Below are positions 17,967-26,301 of a DNA stretch of 64,000 nucleotides, piece by piece. A program made the translations under genes and the position numbers. Numbering within the stretch: position 1 is the stretch's first letter; each line of letters opens with the position of its first letter. The DNA is from JARRPM01 sp963792815 (GTDB lineage Bacteria; Pseudomonadota; Gammaproteobacteria; Pseudomonadales; Halieaceae), in NCBI GenBank assembly GCA_963792815.1, contig CAWBXR010000004.1, forward strand, positions 186,001 through 250,000, given 5' to 3'. The notes under the pieces were generated by a model. The model made no database searches and had not been told where the DNA came from. It worked only from the letters and a program-made list of their open reading frames with translations.

Positions 17967-18395
17967 TCAATTGAGTAAAAAGCGCGGATCAAGCGGCTTG
18001 TCGGGACAGCGCTCTCCCACAACGGTGTATTTGTACTCCACGTTCACTGGCGTATAGGGATCAAACTTCGGTGACCGCCGGAAACCCTTGCTGTTGGCTT
18101 TCAAAGGTCCGCCCTTGAACGGGTCGAAATAAATGGTGAAACCTTCATTGATGATTTTTCCCGCAGCATCCACAGCCTGCCACGCAAGGCGCTGGTTGCT
18201 CGCCTTGTCCACGGTCGGGTTGTTGGGATCTACCGCGGTAGGGCAGTGCGTTTCGTCAAAGGTGATGTTTACCGGTATGTCGGGTTTGGAACTCTTTGGA
18301 TCGTCTGTGGTGCAGGCGCTCAGCAGCATTACGCCCAACATAAGCGCTGCTGGCAGTCCATAGCCTGGTCGAAAGTGTTGGTGAATAGTATTCAT
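17967..18395 (-). CDS. Small lipoprotein of unknown function
   Basis: 142 residues with a lipoprotein signal, LMLGVMLLSAC, then a linker (TTDDPKSSKPD) and a compact strand-rich domain with two further cysteines (THCPTA and GERCPDK) that could form a disulfide in the periplasm. No family is recognised. The start codon overlaps the stop of the upstream TolB-like/TPR gene (ATGA, 18392-18395), and GGAG is 7 bases before it, so the two proteins are translationally coupled and probably work together at the envelope. Confidence 0.65.
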   Translation of the reverse strand: MNTIHQHFRPGYGLPAALMLGVMLLSACTTDDPKSSKPDIPVNITFDETHCPTAVDPNNPTVDKASNQRLAWQAVDAAGKIINEGFTIYFDPFKGGPLKANSKGFRRSPKFDPYTPVNVEYKYTVVGERCPDKPLDPRFLLN

Positions 18396-20449
18396 GGCGT
18401 ATCTCCTTCACTTACCTGGTCGCTTTCAAGCCCTTGCTGCGTCAGCACGGCTTCGTAGCCCGGCAACTCCCGCAGTCTGGAAAGCCCGATATCTGCTCTC
18501 ACCATATGCGATGGATACCCCAGCGAAAGGGCACTACGAATTGAGTCCAGGGCCTGCTCGGGTTCGTTAAGCGCGCACAGGGCCGTGGCTGAAAAATAGT
18601 AGACGAACATATCCTTCTGTGCCAGTTGGGTTGCCAGCCTGATATTCTCCAGGGCCTGGTTCCTTTCACCGATAGCTGCCTGGTAATGTGCCAGGGCCGC
18701 GATCGCAACCGCATCGGAGGAGTTGATTTGCAGGTGCTGTTCGACCAGTTCGATTGCGCGACGGTAGGCGGTGTCGGCTTTTTCGCCCTGGTTTGACGAG
18801 TAGCGATAGGCATCGCCGAGGTTTCCCCACCCCTCGAAGTGTTCTGGCGCGAGTTCCAGCGCTTGCCGATACACGTTTACGGCATCATCGAATCGCCCGA
18901 GGAAAAAGTAACTGGAACCCAGGTTGATATAGGCCTTGGTATTGGGTGCGCCGCCCAGAGCATCTTCCCATGCCGAAGCGGCCTCCTGGAAACGTCCCAT
19001 CAGATAGTAAGCGGCCCCAAGATTGTTAGATGCGACTCTGCTTTCGGGTAGTAAATCATCAACGCGCTGAAAATAGCTTATCGATTCCTCCAGCCGGCCA
19101 ACATTGAACAGGTAGCGCCCCATGGCCATCAAGGTGGCCCAGTTCTTGGGCTGCAATTCGATGGCGCGGACCAGGGTCTGCTCCGCGAGGGGGTATTTTT
19201 CCTGCACTATAAAAGTCTCGGCCAGGCCGACATAGGCGTCGACCGCCGTGGCGTTCAATCCCAGTGCCCGGTTGAATTCGCGTTCGGCCAGTGCGTACTG
19301 ACCGGAATCGCGATAGAGGTTGCCCAGGGCCACATGAACAGCGGGTGAGTGACTATCCAGCGATTGTGCCTGCAGACATGCATTTTCAGCCGCGACGAAA
19401 ACGGTTTTTTCCTTTTTCGCGGAGTACTGGAACAGCAGGGTATCGCACAGCCCGGCCAGGGCATCCGCGTAATCCGGCGCCAGCTCCACCGCCTTCCTGA
19501 ACATCTGCTCTGCATTGTGCAGGGTCTGTTCGACCCGCGGCTGGCGCAGGTAATCGCGACCGCGCAGGTAGTAGTCGTAGGCATTGGGGTCGATGGTCAG
19601 GTCGCGCTGTAGCAGCTCCCTGCTCTTGCTAGACAGTACAACCTGAAGGTTCCGCACCACTTCTGTTGCGATCTCAAGCTGCAGATTCAATATATCTTCC
19701 ATGTCGCGGTCATAACTTTCGGACCACAGGTGAAATCCCTTTTGTGCCTCTATCAACTGCACGGTGACGCGAACCCTATTGCCATCGTGCCGAACGCTCC
19801 CTTCGAGAACGTTCTGTACACCCAGTTGGCGGCCGATAGTCGGTATGTCGGCACTCTTGTCCTTGAAATAAAAGGAAGATGATCGCGCCGAGACATTCAG
19901 CTCACCCAGCTTTGCCAACAGGTTGAGAATCTCCTCCGCCAGGCCGTCGCCGAAATAGCCCATGTCGGGTGTATCGCTGAAATTCACGAAGGGCAGTACG
20001 GCAATCGTCACCCGGCCGTCAGTTGTCTCGGGGCGGGCCTTCTCGACCTGTTGCGCCGTGTCTGGCGCCTCGTCGAACAGGCTCGCGCTGTCACTGCTGA
20101 GGCGTTCCAGGTAGAGATAGCCTACCAGCAGGATCAGAATCACGCTGGCAATGACCGCCGCGATCCGTATCGGCGTTAAATGAAACCGCTCGGTATTGAG
20201 CGTTTCCGACGCGGTCTCCACCAGCCCCCGGGAGGTCAGGTCGAAAACCCAGGCCAGGGCTATGGACAGGGGAAAACCGGCACAGGCCAGCAGCAGTACC
20301 AGGGTGATGGCGTTTTCACCAAGGCCAATTATCGGGAAGAACACATCGGCAACCTGCAACAGCGCCCAGGCCGCCGCGGCATAGAGGGTCGCAACACGGG
20401 TAACGCCCCTGTGCTGGAGCTGCGCCAGAATTTGTTTGATATCCATCAT
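18392..20449 (-). CDS. TolB-like N-domain plus TPR membrane protein
   Basis: 685 residues. Three membrane segments are near the N-terminus (TLYAAAAWALLQVADVFF, ITLVLLLACAGFPLSIALAW, IRIAAVIASVILILLVGYLY). A TolB/FlgO-like domain follows at roughly 145-265 (IAVLPFVNFSDTP, YFGDGLAEEILNLLAKL, VLEGSVRHDGNRVRVTVQLI), then about ten TPR repeats to the end. This architecture is common in proteobacteria, where it is often annotated next to adenylate cyclase or DNA-binding domains; here the N-terminal effector is absent. The repeats suggest protein binding outside the inner membrane. Its stop overlaps the downstream lipoprotein start. The exact role is unknown. Confidence 0.8.
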   Translation of the reverse strand: MMDIKQILAQLQHRGVTRVATLYAAAAWALLQVADVFFPIIGLGENAITLVLLLACAGFPLSIALAWVFDLTSRGLVETASETLNTERFHLTPIRIAAVIASVILILLVGYLYLERLSSDSASLFDEAPDTAQQVEKARPETTDGRVTIAVLPFVNFSDTPDMGYFGDGLAEEILNLLAKLGELNVSARSSSFYFKDKSADIPTIGRQLGVQNVLEGSVRHDGNRVRVTVQLIEAQKGFHLWSESYDRDMEDILNLQLEIATEVVRNLQVVLSSKSRELLQRDLTIDPNAYDYYLRGRDYLRQPRVEQTLHNAEQMFRKAVELAPDYADALAGLCDTLLFQYSAKKEKTVFVAAENACLQAQSLDSHSPAVHVALGNLYRDSGQYALAEREFNRALGLNATAVDAYVGLAETFIVQEKYPLAEQTLVRAIELQPKNWATLMAMGRYLFNVGRLEESISYFQRVDDLLPESRVASNNLGAAYYLMGRFQEAASAWEDALGGAPNTKAYINLGSSYFFLGRFDDAVNVYRQALELAPEHFEGWGNLGDAYRYSSNQGEKADTAYRRAIELVEQHLQINSSDAVAIAALAHYQAAIGERNQALENIRLATQLAQKDMFVYYFSATALCALNEPEQALDSIRSALSLGYPSHMVRADIGLSRLRELPGYEAVLTQQGLESDQVSEGDTP

Positions 20450-20624
20450 CGGTCCTACAGCGCAGGATCAATGAAGTCTAGCAGAAAGGCCGCGGGATGA
20501 AGGTAGCAGATCCCCCTCCTGCGGCAGGGCACCCGGTGGGTCGGGCGATCGCTGATGCTGTACCGTGCTTTCTCTGTTTTATTCAACTATCGTAAAAACT
20601 GCATGGATTGGTCCGGTGCCCACA

Positions 20625-22247
20625 ATGGCTGAATGGCCCTACAGATTGACCCGGTTGGACAGGCTGCTGAGCCTGTTCACCCGGTTGCGGCCCGGAGAAG
20701 GCCGCAGCGTGATGATATTTTTCAGCTACGCGCTGCTGCTGATGCTGTCTTATTACATATTAAAGACAGTGCGCGAACCCTTGCTGCTGTCGGGATCCGG
20801 CGCCGAGTTCAAGAGCTATGCCTATGCGGCCACCGCGGGGCTGCTATTGCTTGTTGTGCCACTTTACGGCGCACTGTTTCGTCATGTCGACAGGCTGCAG
20901 CTCACCCGCTACGTCACCGGCTTTTTCCTGTTTAACCTGCTGCTGTTTTACCTGCTGGGTCGCGCCGGTATCAATATCGGGTTTGCCTACTACGTCTGGG
21001 TCGGTATGTTCAGCGTGATGATTACTGCCCAGTTCTGGGCCTTTGCTGCCGACAGTTTCAACGTGAAGAGCGGCCAGCGCCTGTTCCCGCTTATTATGGT
21101 GGGAGCGACCCTGGGTGGCCTGGTGGCCCCTGCCCTGAGCGGCTTCCTGTTTCGGCAGATCGGACCGTGGCCCTTGTTGCTTATCGCCGCCGGTTTGCTC
21201 GCATTGACTATCCCCTGTGTGCGCTGGGGGCACGAGTCCATTCCCCCGGGATCCACCGCACAGGAACGGTCCGGCAATGATGCGGAAAAGGCCGGTTTCT
21301 GGGGCGGCTTTTCCCTGGTCCTGAATGACCGTTACCTGCTCCTGCTTGCGCTGCTGATCGTCCTGCTGAACTGGGTGAATACCACGGGAGAGTACATCCT
21401 TGCTGAGCTGGTGGTGCGCTACGCCGACGACATTGTCGCTGCTGACCCAGCTATCGACAGGGGCGGAGTGATCGCGAGCTTCTACGGCTCTTTCTTTTCC
21501 CTGGTCAATTTGCTGACGCTGTTGATCCAGGTGTTCCTTGTTGCGCGGGTTTTACGCTGGATCGGGGTGCGAGGCGCGATCCTGGTGCTCCCCATAATCG
21601 CCATAATTGGTTATGGCATGGTGGTTTTCATACCCATATTCAGCATTATCAGGGTGGTGAAGTTATTTGAGAATGCGACCGATTACTCCCTGATGAATAC
21701 CACCAGGCACGCCCTTTATCTCCCTTTGAGCCCCGCCAAGAAGTACGAGGGCAAGACCACCATCGAGGGGTTCTTCTGGCGTTTCGGGGATCTTGCCCAG
21801 GCCGTGGCGGTCTATGTGGGGTTGCACTGGTTCGAATTCGGTGTCGGTGAATTCGCCATGGTGAACATGTTGCTGGCTGTAGTGTGGCTGGTGCTGGCGG
21901 TCGCGGTTGCAAAGCAGTTTCATGTGAAGGAGAAAGAGGCGGGCCTCAACCTGCCCCCGCGGTTGTACCGGCTCATTGAAGATCGGTTGGTGGAGCCCGG
22001 GCGCACTTTCGCGTTCGAGCTGCCCCCGGACACGTTTGTAGATCCCGATCGGGGGGAGGTGCTGGCATTCACCGCCTGCCTTGACTCTTCTGAGGCGTTG
22101 CCGGACTGGCTGAATTTCTATTCGGACACGCTTTTCTTCAGCGGGAGGGCTCCTGTTGAGCCCGGCACCTTTGTGGAGGTGACACTGCGCGCGACCGATT
22201 TTGACGGTGCCTGGGCCGAGGGTAAGATGCGGATCACGGTCATGTAA
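20625..22247 (+). CDS. Nucleotide-transporter-like MFS protein with C-terminal cadherin-like domain
   Basis: About 540 residues. The first 440 hold 11-12 membrane segments with the motifs of the bacterial relatives of NTT/Npt ATP-ADP carriers: YYILKTVREPLLLSGSGAE, TAQFWAFAADSFNVKSGQRL, VGATLGGLVAPALSG and LPLSPAKKYEGKTTIEGFFW. Substrates of this branch are mostly untested. The last about 85 residues look like a dystroglycan-type cadherin (CADG/putative Ig) domain: FAFELPPDTFVDPDRGEVLA, LPDWLNFYSDTLFFSGRAPV, then VTLRATDFDGAWAEG. That fusion is unusual; with 12 segments the domain would face the cytoplasm, with 11 the periplasm. ATG 20625 is preferred to GTG 20565, without a strong ribosome site at either. 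The phosphatase-kinase gene follows after 99 bases on the same strand. Confidence 0.75.
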   Translation: MAEWPYRLTRLDRLLSLFTRLRPGEGRSVMIFFSYALLLMLSYYILKTVREPLLLSGSGAEFKSYAYAATAGLLLLVVPLYGALFRHVDRLQLTRYVTGFFLFNLLLFYLLGRAGINIGFAYYVWVGMFSVMITAQFWAFAADSFNVKSGQRLFPLIMVGATLGGLVAPALSGFLFRQIGPWPLLLIAAGLLALTIPCVRWGHESIPPGSTAQERSGNDAEKAGFWGGFSLVLNDRYLLLLALLIVLLNWVNTTGEYILAELVVRYADDIVAADPAIDRGGVIASFYGSFFSLVNLLTLLIQVFLVARVLRWIGVRGAILVLPIIAIIGYGMVVFIPIFSIIRVVKLFENATDYSLMNTTRHALYLPLSPAKKYEGKTTIEGFFWRFGDLAQAVAVYVGLHWFEFGVGEFAMVNMLLAVVWLVLAVAVAKQFHVKEKEAGLNLPPRLYRLIEDRLVEPGRTFAFELPPDTFVDPDRGEVLAFTACLDSSEALPDWLNFYSDTLFFSGRAPVEPGTFVEVTLRATDFDGAWAEGKMRITVM

Positions 22248-22346
22248 AATGGCAAACGCAGGTTTTGAGTCTAGAATAATTCCAGTGCCTGCAGGATCGC
22301 GCGAGGGATCCATGCCAATTCAATTAACCAGCGAGATAAGCCTGCC

Positions 22347-24233
22347 GTGAATCGCGTTTGCATATGTTTTTTCGTTCTTCTGTTTTCGGCAAGAGCGCTG
22401 GCCGCTGAGTATGATATTGCCGCCCCGGGACCGGTAGTGGCCTTTGGCGATGTTCACGGCGCCTACGAGGACTGGTCGACCATGCTGCAGGAAGTCGGTG
22501 TGGTGGATGCACAGCTCAATTGGAGCGGCGGAAATACCCACCTGGTATCCCTTGGCGATCTGTTAGACCGCGGACCCGATTCGCGTAAAGTCATAGAGCT
22601 GTTGATCAAACTGGAGCAACAGGCGGCTCAGGCGGGTGGAGCAGTGCACCTGGTGCTGGGCAACCACGAAGTCATGGTCATGACCGGTGACCTCAGGTAC
22701 GCATCGCCCGAGGAGTTTGCGGCGTTCGCCGCGGATGAAACCCAGGCAGAGCGGGACGAGGTATATGCGCAGTACCGCGCATTCAATCCCGGCGGCAGCG
22801 AGGCTGACGCACGGCAGCGCTTTGATGATGCCTATCCACCGGGATACTTTGCCTTGCGCAAGGCATTCTCCCGTGAAGGCGCTATTGGCAGCTGGCTGAC
22901 AAAGCAGCCCTTCGTGATCAAGGTCAACGACAAGGTGTATTTGCACGGGGGGATTGCCAGTGTGTCCGCACAGGATTCCCTGGCGTCATTGAATGGCAAG
23001 CTTCAGGGGGAGTTGTCGGACTTCCTCACCAGTATGGACGAACTGCGAGCAGCGGGCGTCATGCCCTGGTACGTCGATTACCACGACCGGCTCGACTTCC
23101 TGACCGCCCGGGTCGAGGAATTCGCCGCTGCCAACCCCCGGAAGAAGGCTAGCTGGTTTCCTGCCGTTAATACCGTGTTCGAAGCCCAGAAGGCGTTCCT
23201 GTTCAGCGACGACAGTCCCAACTGGTACCGTGGAACTGCCCTTTGCAACCCTTATTCCGAGTCGTTCAATACCGAGCGCTTTCTCAAGAAGGTGGGGGCA
23301 AGGCAGGTGGTCATGGGCCACACCCCGACGCGGGGTGAAGTGCTCGAGCGGATGGACGGCCTCGCCATCAGGCTGGACACTGGCATGCTTACCAGCGTGT
23401 ACAAGGGGCGGGCGTCGGCCCTGGTTTCCGGTGACGGCCCGGACTATGTGCACTACCTGGGGGGCACGCAACAGGAGCAGCCTGTCGCAGAGCAGCGCAG
23501 CATCTCCCGGCGGCTTTCGGGGATGAGCGACGCAGAGCTGGAGCAGTTCATGCTCACAGCCCCCGTTGTCAGTGTGGAACCTATTGGAGCCGGTATCACC
23601 AAGCCGAAGCGTGTTACCCAGCAAAAAGACGGTATTACCAACGATGCGGTGTTCAAGTACGAGGATACGGACCGGGGTCTGCAGTCGAATTCCAGTTACT
23701 CACCCAGGCGTCACAATGACAGCGATCGCTATGTCTACGACGTGGCCGCCTACAAGCTCGACCGGATGCTCGACCTGCAGTTAGTGCCCACAGCCGTGGT
23801 CACAAACGTGGAGGGGCAGGAGGGGGCCCTTTCGGACTGGATTGAAGATGCCGTCACAGAAACCGGCCGTCTTGAACAGCAGCCAGAATTCAGCGGATAT
23901 TGTAAACAGTATGAGCAGTACCGGCTGCGCGTTGTATTCGATATTCTGATTCACAATGACGATCGCAACCTGGGCAACATCCTGTGGACCAAAAACGATC
24001 TCATGCTGCAGTTGATCGACCACAGCCGGGCCTTCCGCTCCACCGAGAAGCGGCCCAAGCAGTATCGCAAGGTAACGGTTGATGTCTCCGACCTGCTGCG
24101 CGGTCGCCTGGAATCCCTGAACGAAGACAATCTGGGGCGCGAGCTTTCGGACTATCTACACCCCCGGCAGATTGAAGCGATCATTGCCCGCCGGGACCTG
24201 ATCCTGAAAGAGGGCAGGGGAACCAACCCCTGA
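22347..24233 (+). CDS. Secreted PPP-type phosphatase fused to a Fam20C/PI3K-like kinase fold
   Basis: 628 residues from GTG 22347 with a signal peptide (MNRVCICFFVLLFSARALA), so periplasmic or exported. The N-terminal two thirds is a Shelph-like metallophosphatase: GDVHG (34-38), GDLLDRG (70-76), GNHE (105-108), His in YLHGG (200) and GHTPT (324-328). From about 405 a second domain shows kinase features: a Gly-rich start (EPIGAGITKPKRV), a Lys in AVFKYED (437), VAAYKLDRMLDLQLVPTAVV (467-486), the catalytic-loop pattern FDILIHNDDRNLGN (D539, N544) and LIDHSRAF with metal-type D558. The last motifs align by eye with Fam20C (LIGNMDRH, HLDNGRGF) and with PI3/4-kinase-like folds. Both active sites look complete. 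Phosphatase assignment is strong; kinase assignment is inference from motif order. Confidence 0.82.
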   Translation: MNRVCICFFVLLFSARALAAEYDIAAPGPVVAFGDVHGAYEDWSTMLQEVGVVDAQLNWSGGNTHLVSLGDLLDRGPDSRKVIELLIKLEQQAAQAGGAVHLVLGNHEVMVMTGDLRYASPEEFAAFAADETQAERDEVYAQYRAFNPGGSEADARQRFDDAYPPGYFALRKAFSREGAIGSWLTKQPFVIKVNDKVYLHGGIASVSAQDSLASLNGKLQGELSDFLTSMDELRAAGVMPWYVDYHDRLDFLTARVEEFAAANPRKKASWFPAVNTVFEAQKAFLFSDDSPNWYRGTALCNPYSESFNTERFLKKVGARQVVMGHTPTRGEVLERMDGLAIRLDTGMLTSVYKGRASALVSGDGPDYVHYLGGTQQEQPVAEQRSISRRLSGMSDAELEQFMLTAPVVSVEPIGAGITKPKRVTQQKDGITNDAVFKYEDTDRGLQSNSSYSPRRHNDSDRYVYDVAAYKLDRMLDLQLVPTAVVTNVEGQEGALSDWIEDAVTETGRLEQQPEFSGYCKQYEQYRLRVVFDILIHNDDRNLGNILWTKNDLMLQLIDHSRAFRSTEKRPKQYRKVTVDVSDLLRGRLESLNEDNLGRELSDYLHPRQIEAIIARRDLILKEGRGTNP

Positions 24234-24243
24234 GTCCTTGCTG

Positions 24244-25203
24244 TCACAGGAGCCTTTGCCGTTTGGCATGAAGGTTTGCGCGCGGCAGTAACTCCACCTT
24301 CTCCAGGGGGCAGGCAATAATGTCTTGCTGGCCTGAGGCGAGCAGAGGGCCAAGGGGGACGAGGTGGTATTGCCCCGAGTGGCGATTTTTGGCGTTGCGC
24401 CTGCGCGCTTTGGAACCGTCCGCCTTGCGTTTGGCGAAGGTAAACAGTGCGTAGTCAGCGGGCAGGTTCTCCTTTATATCCCCAACGCTGTCGAAGGACA
24501 GCGAATTGCCAGGGGTTATTTCGCACACAATAATTGGACGCGCCGCGTTAAGGCTTTCCCGCAATCCCTGCAGTACCAATTTTTCATAGCCCTCCACGTC
24601 GATCTTCAGCAGGTCGATCCTGTCGATTCCGTGGCCTGGAAAATAATCGTCCCCCCTGGCAAGTTGCAGCTCACCTATGCTGACGTTGCCCTTGCCGACG
24701 CTGCTGGCATCGAAGGAACCGATGCCCGCGTTTGTTCCGGTGGGGGCAAAGAATGTTGAGCGAGTGTTTATGTTGCTCAGGCCCACCGGGTGGACGCTGA
24801 TGTTGCCCAGCCTGTTGCGCTCGATCTGCTGTACAAACTGCGCACGTACCTGGCTGAATGGCTCGAAGGCGTGAACCCGTGCCCCGTGGGCTGACATGAA
24901 CAGCGAGTGCTGACCGACATTGGCCCCGATATCGACAAACACAGCCTCATGCTCTGCAAGTACAGCCAGGATATCGCGCAAGAAAAAAAGCAGCGGCTTT
25001 TCAAAGGCCCCGTAGAAGTAAATATTGAAGTCGATGTTGTTGTTCAGGTTGCCCTTGTAGCTCAGGCCAAAAAAATCCGTCAGGAAGGGTATGTCAGGTG
25101 CGCTCCCGGCACGGGCGAGGCGCTTGTAAAGGTGGCGCAACAGGCGCGGCGGTATCCACCACCTGTTCCAGAGGAACCCGTAAAACCTCTCCCCGGAAGT
25201 CAC
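24244..25203 (-). CDS. FkbM family methyltransferase
   Basis: 319 residues. The SAM-binding core is FVDIGANVGQHSLFMS with the acidic residue in HAFEPFSQV, followed by IDLLKIDVEGYEKLVLQGL, the FkbM signature. FkbM enzymes O-methylate sugars, polyketides or glycolipids. The first 50 residues are basic and aromatic and could associate with the membrane. The start is GTG 25203, with no strong ribosome binding site, so it may be slightly off. It converges on the phosphatase-kinase gene with only 10 bases between the stops. No glycosyltransferase genes are nearby to name a substrate. Confidence 0.85.
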   Translation of the reverse strand: MTSGERFYGFLWNRWWIPPRLLRHLYKRLARAGSAPDIPFLTDFFGLSYKGNLNNNIDFNIYFYGAFEKPLLFFLRDILAVLAEHEAVFVDIGANVGQHSLFMSAHGARVHAFEPFSQVRAQFVQQIERNRLGNISVHPVGLSNINTRSTFFAPTGTNAGIGSFDASSVGKGNVSIGELQLARGDDYFPGHGIDRIDLLKIDVEGYEKLVLQGLRESLNAARPIIVCEITPGNSLSFDSVGDIKENLPADYALFTFAKRKADGSKARRRNAKNRHSGQYHLVPLGPLLASGQQDIIACPLEKVELLPRANLHAKRQRLL

Positions 25204-25323
25204 CGCTCAGAACAGCCACTGCGGGGCGAACAACAATAGTGTGCCCAGGCATGTCCTGGTAAAGCGATCCAGTCCGGGGCTTCCCGCCACAATCAATTTC
25301 CTGTTCAGACCCGTAGGGGCGGC

Positions 25324-26268
25324 CTATGAGTTATCTTCAGCCACTGTAAGGTATCCTGCCTGGCGGTACTGGTCACACACCATCTGGGCATACGCCCGGG
25401 AGTGGTACCTTCCGACGACCAGAACCTCGCCTCCCAGTCTCTGTTGTTTTGCCAGGCCTGGCATGATTTCTTTCAGGGCTGCCTCCTGCCGGGGGCTCTG
25501 CGGCGCAATGAAAACATGGTAACCGGTTGTTTCAGATCCGGAAATATAGCCGCCGATCATTCCACCCAGTTCGTCCATCATCATGCGCTCTTCCTCACTG
25601 ACACTGTCGTCGACTGAAATCAGCATGGCCAGTACATCCGCCAGCTGGCTGGCCTGCTCGTGGGGCGGCGATTTAGACAGGTAGCGCTCCAGCGATTCCC
25701 GCAGCTGACTGAAGGACGGTGCAGACCCGGCACCGGTGTCGAGCTCTTGCAGCAGTTTCTCGAAGTCGATATTCCAGCCCAGCGCCACTTCTTTTAGGAA
25801 GCCTCGCTCGCGCTCGTCAAACTCACCGTCTATGAGTGCCATGTCCAATAGTATTTTCAGCACGTCTCTGGCGGCAACCGGATGCAGCAGTTCTCCCGCG
25901 AGCGCGCCCGCTTCCTTGCGCTCGGTCCGCAGTGACTGTTTCAAATTGCCCCAGAACCCGAGGCTCCTGCGACCCTCTACCCAGAATCCTATGCCGATCG
26001 CGATCATCGCAATGTTGACTAGAAGAATTATGCCGTCGCCTATCGCGCCCTCGTAAGCACCTTCGTTGATATAGAGTGCGACAAACGGTATGCCAGTTGT
26101 GAGGGCCAGAAGTTGGGCGGAAACCGACACGCTTTCCGCGACCACCGCCTCATGCTTGCGTATCCAGATCTTGTTTACTGTGAGGTATGCTTCAACAACA
26201 ATCAGTGCCAGTGACAGGCGGGCCCAGAACCGGATGAATTCCTGGAATGTGATGTCGGCAATATCCAA
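25324..26268 (-). CDS. Membrane protein with TerB-like domain
   Basis: 314 residues starting at TTG 26268, supported by AAGGAG 8 bases upstream. Two or three membrane segments occupy the first 100 residues (FWARLSLALIVVEAYLTV, LLALTTGIPFVALYI, GIILLVNIAMIAIGIGFWV). Residues about 130-235 resemble TerB-type helical domains, which carry paired acidic motifs: MALIDGEFDERERGFLKEVA and LAMLISVDDSVSEEERMMMD. The last 65 residues (YHVFIAPQSPRQEAALK, EVLVVGRYHSRAYAQMVCDQ) recall a SPOR-like alpha/beta repeat, which in other proteins binds denuded glycan. TerB domains act in membrane stress and tellurite systems. The rhomboid gene is 33 bases upstream, same strand. Confidence 0.65.
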   Translation of the reverse strand: MDIADITFQEFIRFWARLSLALIVVEAYLTVNKIWIRKHEAVVAESVSVSAQLLALTTGIPFVALYINEGAYEGAIGDGIILLVNIAMIAIGIGFWVEGRRSLGFWGNLKQSLRTERKEAGALAGELLHPVAARDVLKILLDMALIDGEFDERERGFLKEVALGWNIDFEKLLQELDTGAGSAPSFSQLRESLERYLSKSPPHEQASQLADVLAMLISVDDSVSEEERMMMDELGGMIGGYISGSETTGYHVFIAPQSPRQEAALKEIMPGLAKQQRLGGEVLVVGRYHSRAYAQMVCDQYRQAGYLTVAEDNS

Positions 26269-26301
26269 GGCACTACTCCTTCATCCAGCTCTTGAGCCGT
26301 C

